From NCBI GenBank assembly GCA_051453625.1, contig JBOZIK010000001.1:289862108-289920476 (forward strand): a DNA stretch of 58,369 nt. The letters run 5' to 3'. The position numbers were made by a program, and so were the translations under genes. Below the pieces are notes generated by a model. The model was not told where the DNA came from. It did not search any database and saw nothing but the letters and a program-made list of their open reading frames with translations. The DNA is from Welwitschia mirabilis. Its lineage: Eukaryota; Gnetophyta; Gnetopsida; Welwitschiales. Positions 46,251-57,299 of the stretch are shown here, in pieces (position 1 is the stretch's first letter; every line of letters starts with the position of its first letter).

Positions 46251-46800
46251 ACTTTTTATTTCTAGATATATTTTTAAGATAATTAATTTTTATGGTTTAA
46301 AAAAATGATTTTTATTAAAATTCTAGCTATCTTTTACTTATGTACTTAATTTTATTATTTCTAAATTATTAAGCTTTTTATGACACAGATTTCTTTTCAT
46401 CATTAGAATTTGCTTTTTTAAGATAAATAGAATAAGTATACATTTATTATAAGAATTTGAATACTTATATAGGAAAATTATGCTTGTGCATTTATTTTAA
46501 TGAGAAGACTTAGTTGAAGAAAATACTGTTAACTAATCACTCCTCAGATAACTCCTAAGGTATGATTTTCCCTTGATGATTTTAAACCTAAGTGTTTTAC
46601 TTAGCTTAATGAATACCTACAAGAAGGAGAATGCAACAACTCCTAAAGGGATAAGGATAGGAAAAGTTCATTAAACATAGATCATGACCAACTAATCCAT
46701 TGGTGAAGTTCTTAGAGCTACCTTATTACACTTTTAAAGGCTTCTCTCAAGAAATTTTTTCCTTAGTCTACTTGTAATAGGATGTTGTTTTATCATTTTT
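46251..46800. other. Unassigned AT-rich region
   Basis: No gene. Could hold the 3' end of G1, but no LTR could be recognised. Confidence 0.4.
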
Positions 46801-47399
46801 TTCCTTTTTTTAAACAATAGATACACAATTATCATTACCTAGTCAAATACCTAGATCATAAATCTCTTTATATTGTCTTCCTGTTTAAAGTTTGTCTTAC
46901 ACCTCTAATGAAACTTCCACTTGTCCACAATAGATTCAAATTTAGTAGAACATCCATTTTTCTTTCTCAAAGAGTAAGCCTTATCATTGGATTTATATCT
47001 TATGATTTTTCATTCTCATTATTTTTATTATTTTTCTAGGATATGGATGGATAGAATCCTTTCCATCTTATAAGGTTGTCTGATTATCTTCAAAATTAAA
47101 CCATCCTAGTATAAGTTTTAATCCTATAGCCATTTACTTTATGTTTTTTTGTTTTCATCATCAAAAATTTTCACTATCCCATTCAGTAGTATTTTTATTA
47201 AGATATATGATTGAATCTATGTTTAATAATAGTTTTATTTTGAAACAATTACTTAAAATTAAAGACCAAGACTTTATCCCCTATTTTAAAGTCAGTTTTT
47301 CTAATATTCTTACCATGCTAAATTTTTAACTGTTTTTGAATTAATTATCTTCTTATTAGAGCATTTGTTTTATTTTCATCTAACTTATTTATATTTTGA

Positions 47400-48110
47400 A
47401 CCTATTCTTTTTTAGTGTTTTCTACATTCAATCTAATTATTTAGCCAAGTTGTAAGATTTTAACTTAAGTTTAATTAATAGGGTTACCTTTTTATCATAG
47501 ATTAATTTATAAGGGCTGAATCCTGTGCTATTTTTTATATTATCCTATAGCCCATAATGATTCATCAATCTTACTTGCAAAATCTATTTGTTTAGTTTTT
47601 ATAGTCTCAATTAAATTTTATTTAATTCTCTATTTGTAATCTTAGCTTAGCCATAAGATTGGGGGTAACATGTAGATAGGAGATTATGATGTATTCCAAA
47701 TCTAAACAAAATATAGCAAAGATATGACTTATGAAAGGGTTTCCTTATTAGATACAAGGTTCTTAAACATGCAAAATGTATAAAGAATATTTTTAAGCAA
47801 GAACTTGATGATAGTTTCTATGAAATAGTTAGGAACAAACTTAGCCTTAGTCATTTTGTCAGATAATCCATATAGACTAAAATGTGCTCTTTTTCATAAG
47901 AGTTTGGAATGGTAGGGCCAACAAAATATATTCCTCAAACATTAAAAGGTTCTAATACTTTAATGCATTATTGGAGATTTCTATTATTTTTAATCCATAT
48001 CTTTCCCTTTAATACTTATCATAACTTTTAGTATAATTAAAGGAATCCTTAAATAAAATGGGCTAATAATATCCTACATACGATATCTTTATGATACTTT
48101 TTTTTCCCAT
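47400..48110 (-). pseudogene. G1 integrase
   Basis: Zinc-binding part at 48110-48030: GGYYDGKKKYHKDIVCRIL then, after a frameshift, KDSFNYTKSYDKY, in which the C..C pair (CDKCQ in relatives) is now Y..Y. Core at 47945-47850: EPFNV-stop-GIYFVGPTIPNSYEKEHILVYMDYLTK, matching FDVWGIDFMGPFP...YILV.VDY.SKW. The first catalytic Asp is Tyr (codon 47926-47928). Integrase inserts the cDNA into the host genome; this copy cannot. Confidence 0.85.
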
Positions 48111-48496
48111 CATAATAACCACCTCCTTCCTTTGCATAAAAGGTTTATAGTACTTCTTTCTGATATTCCTCACTCATACGTCTCTAATGATATCATCCTT
48201 ACATAATTTGAATAGAATCTTTTCTTCATATATATAATTTTATTCCTTTCTTAGTAATATCTTATTCTTGTAGTATGATAAATGGAAAGGTATATTTTTA
48301 ATTGCTATAAAATTAGCTATACCTATACCCTAGAAGCTTGCTAAACACTAGCGAAGTGTTCATGAAGAGCATTCTTGATATTATTTTGCTCATTATCCTT
48401 TAGAGATTTTAATCTTAAAAATGGTAAGTTACCACATTCTTTGTTTCCTTTTTGTCTATTATTTTTATATCAAATTCTTACACCAAAAGTATCCAC

Positions 48497-48506
48497 NNNN
48501 NNNNNN
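48497..48506. other. Assembly gap, 10 N
   Basis: Short gap inside the RNase H region of G1. Confidence 0.99.
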
Positions 48507-48760
48507 TCTCATTCTCATTTATTAAGAATATTTGGGGATTATGATCTATATAGATCTTAACTTTATACCTAAAAATATAAGCCTAAATTTCTCAAAGGCT
48601 ACAACTATGATAAGCATTTATGTTTTCATAGCAGTGTAGGTTTATTGTAAAGAATTAAGGTTTTTACTGATAAAATCAATAGGACAGGACTTATTATTAT
48701 CATTTCTTTATCTTAAGACTGCACCACTAGTAAACTTTGAAGTTTCAGTCATTACATAAA
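48507..48760 (-). pseudogene. G1 RNase H
   Basis: Reads MLIIVVAFEKFRLIFLGI (ELLAVVFA..KFR.YLLG in relatives) and after a frameshift KVKIYIDHNPQIFLINENE (KVIVYTDHAALKYL). This is the retroviral-type RNase H of gypsy elements. The Asp of the TDH motif remains. Confidence 0.8.
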
Positions 48761-48949
48761 AAGTTTTACTAAAAATATTGTTTTTCTATAAGAGGTGCTT
48801 TTATTAGTTTATCTTTAAGGTTTGAAAATCTTCTTAATGTTTCTAAGATAAATTCATAAGGTATATCTTTTTGGAAAAAGTTACTCAAGGATTTAGCAAT
48901 TTTACTAAATTATTAATATATCTTTTGTAGTATCCTACATTAGAATTAA

Positions 48950-49620
48950 CTTAGTTCATTAAGCTTAGTTAAGAATGAAATGTTTTTAATGACTTTAATC
49001 ATGTACTTATCAGTTTCACTCTCTTTAGCTAATATCTTATAACCAAGCATAATCCCTTTTATTACCATTAGGTAACTTTTTGACCAACTTAATTTTAAGT
49101 TTTTTTTTTCATATCTTACTAATACAACTTTAATATTTTCAAATATTCATTATAGTTATTTACAGAAGTTGAAAAATCATCCATGAACATCTCAACTAAT
49201 TTTCCAATCATATCTTTGAAAATACTATTGATTAATCTTTCAAAAATGATAGGTAATTTACATAACCTAATACTCTAAAAGCACAAATTCCCAATTTATA
49301 AGTAGAAGTTATTTTTTCTTAATCCTTAGGATCTATAGAAATTTGATTGTAACTACTATAACCATCTAGAAAGTGTAATACTTGTGGGTAGAAATTCCTT
49401 CTAGAACTTGAAAAATAATGGGTAAGGAAAAATGGCCTTTGTAGGCTATAGCATTCGATAATCTAAAATCTATTTAAATCCTCCATCTATTTCCTTTATT
49501 TGGTATAATAGTGATGGAAATTTTTCAATTAAAGTTAAAAAAAGCATAAATAACACCCAATTCTAATAATTGTAAAATTTCTTATTTAATATCTTGCATG
49601 TGAGGGTTATGTCTTATTTA
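48950..49620 (-). pseudogene. G1 reverse transcriptase
   Basis: LDGYSSYNQISIDPKD (49368-49321), TSTYKLGICAFRVLGY, FERLINSIFKDMIGKLVE, then MFMDDFSTSVNNYNEYLK; the catalytic FMDDF is intact at 49186-49172. KNLKLSWSKSYLMV and GIMLGYKI follow. This is a standard gypsy RT. Stops and one frameshift are present. Confidence 0.92.
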
Positions 49621-50029
49621 TGGTTGTCTAATAGGTTTAATTCCAAGTGAATCATATATTAACATATTGTAGTATCTATTCTTATTATATTAGAATGTAT
49701 TTAAAAAAATGCCTTTTCTATTTTTATTAACACCATATTTAATTTTCACTTTTAAAAATAATTTAGATTGTTACATATGATTAATAGTGTATTTCTTTTT
49801 TTGAACTTTAATATATTCTAATCCTTTCTTAAGGGGTGGTTTTTCAAGTTGTTCCTCCTTAGTAAACTTAATAGTCAAAGAATATTAAATTTTTTTTCAC
49901 TTCTTGCTTTTCTAAAACTTATTAAGTTTCTTGCATCATGATCATATTAGCACTATCTTTTGTATTATAGGAGGAATGCTCTGTTTTTTTCTTTTGTTAA
50001 AATTTTTATATATCATGTCAAATCTTTAA

Positions 50030-50350
50030 GACTGATTTTCATAACTTCCTTTTTTGAGTAGATAGTTGAATTTGTAGTTATCATCCAAGGCCTTCTTAAA
50101 ATGATGGAATATGTGTTACTCTTAGCCCTCATGATAACTAAGTCTACCAAGGACCCAAATACTTAAAGCTTTATGGAAGTATTTTCCATTATCCATTTTG
50201 GCGTAATAGTTTCTTTAGCTGCTATGTACACATATCCATTAAAGGAACTATATTATTGATTCCTAATTATTCATATATTTCATAAGATATCACAATAATA
50301 CATACCCTAAGCTTGACTAAAATCTATATTTTATAAGTTTCCTCTATCAA
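50030..50350 (-). pseudogene. G1 aspartic protease
   Basis: EETYKI-stop-ILVKLRVCIIVISYEIYE-stop-LGINN matches gypsy proteases with the active site (IDSGA.INVIS in relatives) changed to VKLRVCIIVIS. The C-terminal IILRRPWMITTNSTI matches IILGRPWL..T. The catalytic Asp is lost. Confidence 0.7.
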
Positions 50351-50359
50351 GATATCCAC

Positions 50360-51177
50360 TAGAGCTGTTGCAGGATTATTATACTTTTCTATCTAATTTC
50401 TTTATAAGAACTTAATAGATGCCTAAGATATGTAATATTTTTTTGGTTATTTCAACCTTCAATTTTTCAGTTTCATTTTCTATTATCTTTATATTATTCT
50501 TTTATTTGTTACAAATGTGTTTCATCTATTTCTAATAAAAAGGAATATTTATTTCCAAATTATTTTTTGCCTTTTTATTAGGGATTTCTATTATTTTACT
50601 TCTTATATAAAATGGTAATATGTTATCCACTTTCTTTTAAGTTTCTATTAAAATATTTCCTATAGTTCTTGATGTTTCATTGCTTTTAGTTTTTTCCTTT
50701 GATAAAGTGTCTAGTGTTCTACTTACCCTTATTAAAATTATTTTGCATTCTACTTCTCTTGGATTAGTTTGAGATTGTGGTGGTACACCCATAGACTCTT
50801 TGAATTTCTTCCCTTTTTTTGATTTTTATTTTGATTACTAGACTCTCTTTCTCTATTCCTTTAGTTTTGAAAATATTTAAGTTATTATTACTTTTATATT
50901 GATTAAATCTTTAAACTAGATTTTCTTTTTGTTTTTTCATTTTCTTGGTTGATCTAAATAAAGTTCTTTCTTGCATAGGAGAATTGCTTAGATTAATATC
51001 TAATCATTTTGAAAAACCTTACATCCCTAGACATTCTATGAATTGATGGTTAGCTTCAAAGCAATGTTCACAAACATTTTGTTCTTCTTCTTGTTTTAAT
51101 CTCTTTATTTATTCAATCAAAGCCCAAATTTTTTTATTAGTTTCTTCTAATAAACTTATATGTTTTAATTCAATTCC
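50360..51177 (-). pseudogene. G1 gag C-terminus with intact zinc knuckle
   Basis: 51072-51031 reads C-EH-C-FEAN-H-QFIE-C, an exact CX2CX4HX4C knuckle with every ligand kept, preceded by LKQEEEQNV. The rest, down to the protease, is Lys/Asn-rich and full of stops. Confidence 0.75.
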
Positions 51178-51444
51178 TTTTTTTTGAAAGAAATACTATG
51201 TTCTAGTAAAGTACCAAAAGAATTGTATAAAACAAAAGTATATATAGATTAAGATAAGATTTCCCTTGTTGTTGATCATTTACCACAAGAACTAACTTCA
51301 AAGTAAACCATCAAAAATCTAATGCTTAAAAAAACAAGTCCACTATTTTAGAAAAATTAGAAGAAAAAATACTTAAAATCATCTACCATAAAACTAGATA
51401 AGCTTCTTTATATTTTAGAAATGATAGTAAGATCTTGTGTGTTT

Positions 51445-51620
51445 GTTTGTTAAAATGTCTTTTACCTCATCAAGCTTAATTGTCTTCTTTAGAGCTTCTT
51501 TAGTGCTATGCCTCTTCATATTGGGATTCCATTGTAACCCTAGCTTCTTATGGCCCTTTACCATTTCCTATGAGTTACATTTGGTTTAATTCTTAGAATT
51601 CCATAATAATCCTTCCAATC
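51445..51620 (-). pseudogene. LINE-4 J-domain
   Basis: Reads DWKDYYGILRIKPNVTHRKW, a stop, RAIRS, then after a frameshift KKLGLQWNPNMKRHSTKEAL and KKTIKLDEVKDILTN. This is the DYY.iLGi.p.AT...i..AYrkL...WHPD layout of a J-domain, with HPD now NPN (51528-51520) and a weak helix IV (I..D...iL). It ends 255 bp from the poly(A), as in LINE-1 and LINE-2. The DWKDYYG start is more canonical than in LINE-2, so the two copies belong to different subfamilies. It is in frame with the acidic linker. Confidence 0.88.
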
Positions 51621-52300
51621 TGTAATTGCGATAATATCATTAACATCTTTATCTAAATCTAACTCTGAAGCTATTTTATCTTCAGTTGGCTCTTCTACAT
51701 GATTGTTTATAGAAGAATCAGATTAGTTAGAATGCCACTCTTCTTTCTTTCTAACTCTTCTAACTTTGTATCTTTCTTATTGGGGATATCTAGTTACAAG
51801 GGGAGGCATCTACTCTACATCAGATTTTACATTTATTTTTATTTTCTTCATCATCACCAATGAAGATAACTTTGCAAGTGAATCTTCTCCATCCTCATTT
51901 CTTGTAAATTGCTATTTTGATTTCTATATGTCCTGGTCATGATTTAAATCCTCTATTCTAGAGATTTATATGTATTTCTCATGCTTGATAGGAATAGAAG
52001 AAGCAGAACCAGCTACATTATTAATTGTGGGGATAAACTCCTCTAGAGAACTTTCATACTCGGAAGTTCCTACAAGTGCTACTTCACTTCTATCATTATT
52101 GCATTGTAAAATTTATCGTTTCTTCTTAGAACAGAGTAGGAAAATTCCTTTCAAGTTAATATGTATTCTTCATGCTAAATCTTCATCTCTTCTGTTAAGA
52201 GAAATTAAAAAAAGTAACTTTATCTTGAGAATCCTTTGACTTCCATTCGTCCTCTTCTACCTGTGGTTGTACTTGAGGGGAAAAGGGATTGTTAGCATTA
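51621..52300 (-). pseudogene. LINE-4 acidic linker
   Basis: A minus-strand frame continuous with the J-domain reads RRVRKKEEWHSN, SDSSINNHVEEPTEDK, IASELDLDKDVNDII, and further upstream SEVALVGTSEYESSLEEFI. It is rich in Glu, Asp and Ser and probably disordered. It differs in composition from the LINE-2 linker. Confidence 0.65.
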
Positions 52301-53900
52301 TACTAAAAAATCAAGAGCTTTAGAATTAGCATAAAATGCCTATTACTAAATTACTTCTCAACTTCTCTGAAAAGATATAGGGTATGTTAATATTTTCTTC
52401 CTTCTCTTAAAGCTAAGAGAAAGTTGAAATGCAATCTTTTAAGCTTTGAATAATTAACATCTTGAGTGAGATATCAATGAATGAACTCTATGCTAACCTC
52501 CATGGAATCCTTAGCTATTATTAATGCTTCCTTTAAAAGAATAAGTCTATGTCATTATATCCCATGAATGAAGGGTAGATAAGGCTCTCTTTTTCTAGAA
52601 TTTTGAAAGCCAATAAAATGAGATAAGATAAAATTACTTGCCTTCTACACTTAACAACCAACTTCCTATTAATAACTACTTTATTGCTAATGAATTTCAG
52701 GTTTCCCTATAAATTTACTAGCAACTTGAAACTAACTACTCTTCATGTTTGGTCTTATATTTAAAGAAAATAAATTGGTTTTAAGATATCCACAAGAATC
52801 ATATGGCCTTTCTAAAAAGAGACTTTTCAAACTCCTTGGATAATGGAGAAATCCCAAAATAAATGCTTGATAGATTCATTTAATCCACAAATTTTATAGT
52901 TTAGTGAAATCTTAAATCCTTATTTTCTTAGGTTTTCTATAGTTAATACTTTATCCTTAATTATAATCCACTTTAAGAGTACATGTTTACTCATTGAAGT
53001 ATATCTCTAGGTATTATGTAGAAGGTTATTAGGATTATATTTTTTGATAAGTAGATTTTTTGAACTAGATTCCTTTACATTAATAGTTTTAAAGTCTTCT
53101 TCTCGAGTTAGTTAGAAATTTGAATGATCAATAAGTCTTATTAGGATCTTTTTTTTTTTTTGATAAGTAGATTTTTGGGACTAGCTTCCTTTCCATTAAT
53201 TATTTTGAAGTCTTCTTCTAGAGTTAGATAGAAATTTGAATGATTAATAAGTCTTTGTAAGTAGTCTATAGCTTCATTTATTTAAGTGTTTTTTGAGTGA
53301 AGGAGATTCCTACCTCTCATAGTTTTTAACCTTTCTACTACTAGAAAAATTTAAGCCATGATCTTTTGGGTAAAATGTCTTTAATATCATTTAGACTTTT
53401 ATCATTTAATAGTCTAGAGTCTCAATTGAATATATTACCCTATCTAATTTTTCAATTTGTAAATTTTTCTAGTTATTCTCTACCTTTATAAAGGGCCTAC
53501 CAAAAGGTAGAGTTCTCTTACTTTGCATCCTAGTCTTTGTCTTTCCTCTTTAAGATTTGAATCCAAAGGGGCTTTTTCCCCAACTTTAATTTTCTTGATT
53601 AAATTCATTTGAGTCACAAAAGTACTATCCTTGAGATCTTAGATATTTCATTTGCCTACCTTAACTAGTTTGACTATTTCATTCCAAGAGATTGCATGCA
53701 CTTTACTCTCTCCATTGTATCCTTCCTAGATAAAGTTTCTAATGAGTATATTTAAAATCACTTTTAATTTTTCTAAAAGGATTCTAATTGAAGAACTATA
53801 TTTTGCTATTACTAAAATTATATTATTACTTTACTATATAAGAATATTTGATTCCAATAGTGAAACTTTCTACCCACCTTTTGAAAATGCTTAATCCATG
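52301..53900 (-). pseudogene. LINE-4 ORF2 C-terminal part
   Basis: Decayed. Assigned by position and by nucleotide similarity to LINE-3 at 38850-39720. No cysteine cluster can be read with confidence. Confidence 0.45.
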
Positions 53901-54039
53901 AATTAATCCTATGCTATATAAACATTAGTATTCACAAATAAATATCCTTAACATTACCTCTTATTATTCCAAGAGATATATTAATAGCTCTCAATGCAAT
54001 AGTCCATAGATTTTACAAATATGATATGCATTTGGGCTA

Positions 54040-55270
54040 GCTAATATTAAGACTAGATTCTTTTACAAAGGCATACAACCCATGTTTGATAGTGGAAATT
54101 TGTTGAACATTTACTTTAGTAAAGATAATGTAATTATCAACAAAATCATTATACATTGTCTTCATTTTATAAAAATTTATTCCTTCACCCCCTTTCTTTT
54201 TTATATAGTCTTAAAGAACATCAAGAACTATAATAAATAGATTAGGTAAGAGGGGTTCCCCATGCCTTAAAGCTCTTACTACACTAAAGAAATCATGTAT
54301 GTTTTGATTAACCCTTAAGCTAAACTTATTGATTTCTACATTTGAATGATAAGCCATACCAAATGGGGAATAAATCCTCTGTCATTAAAACATGCTGTAA
54401 AAACGTTCAAGACATAATATCATATGCTTTTCTTATATCAAGCTTCAAAAGCATAAACTTTTAAAATTTTTTTTTATAAAGTTAAAAAATTTCATTATTA
54501 TAAGTCACCTAGTCTAGAATGAAGCTATTTTCCAAGTATCCATCCTAATTATGCCTCACTATGTTATGTAAAAAAGAATGAATTTGTACTATTATGTATT
54601 TAAGACAAAAGATCTATAAATGCCACTACATACTTCGAATGATTTATAGTCATATACTTTAATAGATTCTTATTTCTTTAATATCATAATTACATGGGTG
54701 TTATTCCATGCATGAAGTATTATTCCCAAGTCTAAGACTTTCTTAAATTTTACTTCTACTAATCTTTTGAACATATTCCAACATGTCTTAACAAATTATA
54801 CTATCCTATAATTAGGTCTAGGATTATGATTTAACTTCATTTTTGTGAGAGTATTTTAGATTTTATCTTTTACTAGTTTTTATAGGGGTTTCCCTTAACT
54901 AAGACTTAGTCTAGAGAGTTGAATGATTTCCTACATTTTATTTGCCCTAAAGGTTCTATAGGTTTTATATAAAAGATTACTAAATCTATTCTTTTTTAAA
55001 AGACTAATTTTTCTATGTGCTTTCTAAATTATGTTTCTCTCTCTCCCATGGTTAACTTGTTTGAAAAAGAATTTTAAATGTTTGTTTTTATATTTGAGTC
55101 AATTAATATGATCACTTTACTTCTAATAGATTTCCTCTTATGTTCTTATTCTGTATAACTCCCAAATGTATTGCCACTCTTCTTGTTGGAGATTCTACCT
55201 AACTTAGATATTTCTTAACTCTTCTTTTAAAGTATCTTTCTTCTTTACTTTTCCTAGATTTTAAGCCACT
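54040..55270 (-). pseudogene. LINE-4 reverse transcriptase
   Basis: A pre-RT block at 55200-55050 (EEWQYIWELYRIRT, then KNKHLKFFFKQVNHGRERN) matches the E.....R.R..W...gd.NT.FFH...N.RR segment. RT blocks: AWNNTHVIMILKK and YDYKSFEVCSGIYRSF (54700-54600), KFSLRVNQNIHDFFSVV and RALRHGEPLLPNLFIIVLDVL split over 54330-54200 (RGLRQGDPLSP.LF), and the catalytic box FVDN at 54144-54133 in place of FADD. The second catalytic Asp is lost. Confidence 0.9.
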
Positions 55271-55300
55271 ATATAAGTCTTTATATATTATCCCTCAGTG

Positions 55301-55657
55301 AGCCAATAGAATTTATCTTATCATATCTTCAATGCTATTCAACATGGGAATGAATTTGCTATTCTTATATTGCACTACCAACTTGTATGTATTTGATAAG
55401 GTATTTTGAGTAGTTTTGCAGGATATTAGACAGGTTTATGCTCAATTTCTATAATAGTGGAGAGATAAGATGAATGATATAAAAACATGCAATCTTCATT
55501 ACGTTTTATAGCATTTAAAGCAGTTTACAATACTTCCTATCTAAAGTAAATTTCTTGGAGATATTAAGGCTAATGCAATACATGAAGAACTATTAAAAAG
55601 CCTATCATCTACCTCATCATCTAGATGACTACGTGGACAATAGAATACTTAAGCTAA
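55301..55657. other. Unassigned, between LINE-4 RT and gap
   Basis: No readable domain. Could be the LINE-4 endonuclease end or G1/G2 sequence. Confidence 0.4.
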
Positions 55658-56542
55658 NNNNNNNNNNNNNNNNNNNNNNNNNNNNNNNNNNNNNNNNNNN
55701 NNNNNNNNNNNNNNNNNNNNNNNNNNNNNNNNNNNNNNNNNNNNNNNNNNNNNNNNNNNNNNNNNNNNNNNNNNNNNNNNNNNNNNNNNNNNNNNNNNNN
55801 NNNNNNNNNNNNNNNNNNNNNNNNNNNNNNNNNNNNNNNNNNNNNNNNNNNNNNNNNNNNNNNNNNNNNNNNNNNNNNNNNNNNNNNNNNNNNNNNNNNN
55901 NNNNNNNNNNNNNNNNNNNNNNNNNNNNNNNNNNNNNNNNNNNNNNNNNNNNNNNNNNNNNNNNNNNNNNNNNNNNNNNNNNNNNNNNNNNNNNNNNNNN
56001 NNNNNNNNNNNNNNNNNNNNNNNNNNNNNNNNNNNNNNNNNNNNNNNNNNNNNNNNNNNNNNNNNNNNNNNNNNNNNNNNNNNNNNNNNNNNNNNNNNNN
56101 NNNNNNNNNNNNNNNNNNNNNNNNNNNNNNNNNNNNNNNNNNNNNNNNNNNNNNNNNNNNNNNNNNNNNNNNNNNNNNNNNNNNNNNNNNNNNNNNNNNN
56201 NNNNNNNNNNNNNNNNNNNNNNNNNNNNNNNNNNNNNNNNNNNNNNNNNNNNNNNNNNNNNNNNNNNNNNNNNNNNNNNNNNNNNNNNNNNNNNNNNNNN
56301 NNNNNNNNNNNNNNNNNNNNNNNNNNNNNNNNNNNNNNNNNNNNNNNNNNNNNNNNNNNNNNNNNNNNNNNNNNNNNNNNNNNNNNNNNNNNNNNNNNNN
56401 NNNNNNNNNNNNNNNNNNNNNNNNNNNNNNNNNNNNNNNNNNNNNNNNNNNNNNNNNNNNNNNNNNNNNNNNNNNNNNNNNNNNNNNNNNNNNNNNNNNN
56501 NNNNNNNNNNNNNNNNNNNNNNNNNNNNNNNNNNNNNNNNNN
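55658..56542. other. Assembly gap, 885 N
   Basis: Unknown. It would hold the 5' part of LINE-4 and the rest of the G2 protease. Confidence 0.99.
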
Positions 56543-56640
56543 TCTTAGTTTCTTGCATGGTTGTTTGGGTTTTAATGTTGACACTTGCTCTTATATCAAT
56601 TAAGACTTTATTTATTCTTTTATTTCCTTCCAAAATAACA
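56543..56640 (-). pseudogene. G2 protease start
   Basis: Reads EGNKRINKVLIDIRASVNIKT in two parts (EGNKRINKVLID, then IRASVNIKT), matching g....aLiDlGASvN of gypsy aspartic proteases with Gly to Arg. The remainder is in the gap. Confidence 0.75.
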
Positions 56641-57299
56641 CTAACAGTTGTTGCCCCTAGATCCTTAAAATTTGGACATTTCTGTAAGATTATGTTGCTT
56701 ATGGATTGGGCTAGGAAGACTTTACTAGGTATAGTTCATTTTTATTTCCTCCTAATCAAATATATTCATAGCTTAGAATATTTAAAATTCTCTTACAAAA
56801 GTTTCTAAAATGGTAAATTTATGCTCACATTTTGCATTAAAGCTTTAAGATGTTCATCAAAAGTAGGATTAATTTTCAATCTATTAAGCTAAGGACTAGT
56901 AGGTTTCTTACCTTTTTTTGAGAAGAATTTTTCTTTTTATCATTTAAAGGAGAAGGGAAAGAATGATTTTGTAAAATTTCTATATTCTTTTCTTCCTCAC
57001 TATTTTTATCACTTTGAGATGTTGAAGCCTCATGGTAGAAGGTATTGTATCATTTCCACTTTTTATCCCAACCTTACAATCTTTCTTAACTTCATTAGGG
57101 TTTGGTAGAGGTTGTATTGCAAGTGACCCTTATGGTCTTTGATTACCAATAATAGTTTGTTATAAAACACTAACAAGATTTTAAATATTGGAATTTATTT
57201 TCTCTTGGATTTTTTTCAACTTATTAATGGAATTCCTAAGTGGATCAATTTGATTTCATGAGTTTGATGTGCTTGCTTGATTATTAGAGTTGTTTGGCT

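Larger units (their letters stand above)
46800..51177 (-). mobile_element. G1: Ty3/gypsy element, coding part
   Basis: On the minus strand the order is gag zinc knuckle, protease, RT, RNase H, integrase zinc finger, integrase core. This is the Ty3/gypsy order (integrase last). LTRs were not found. The gag N-terminus is missing, cut off at 51178 where the LINE-4 poly(A) lies, so LINE-4 probably inserted into G1's gag. Confidence 0.85.
51178..55300 (-). mobile_element. LINE-4: L1-like LINE with 3' J-domain
   Basis: From right to left: pre-RT region, RT, C-terminal region, acidic linker, J-domain, 3'UTR, poly(A) (T8 at 51178-51185). ORF1 and endonuclease are not seen; they would fall in or beyond the 885-N gap, or the copy is 5'-truncated as LINEs often are. 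The right boundary is therefore open and no target-site duplication was found. It separates G1 from G2. Confidence 0.85.

Noticed and set aside
48375-48560. Plus-strand 61-residue stretch across the 10-N gap
   Set aside because: Antisense to G1 RNase H.
51970-52239. Plus-strand 89-residue open stretch
   Set aside because: Antisense to the acidic LINE-4 linker, whose frame continues into the J-domain.
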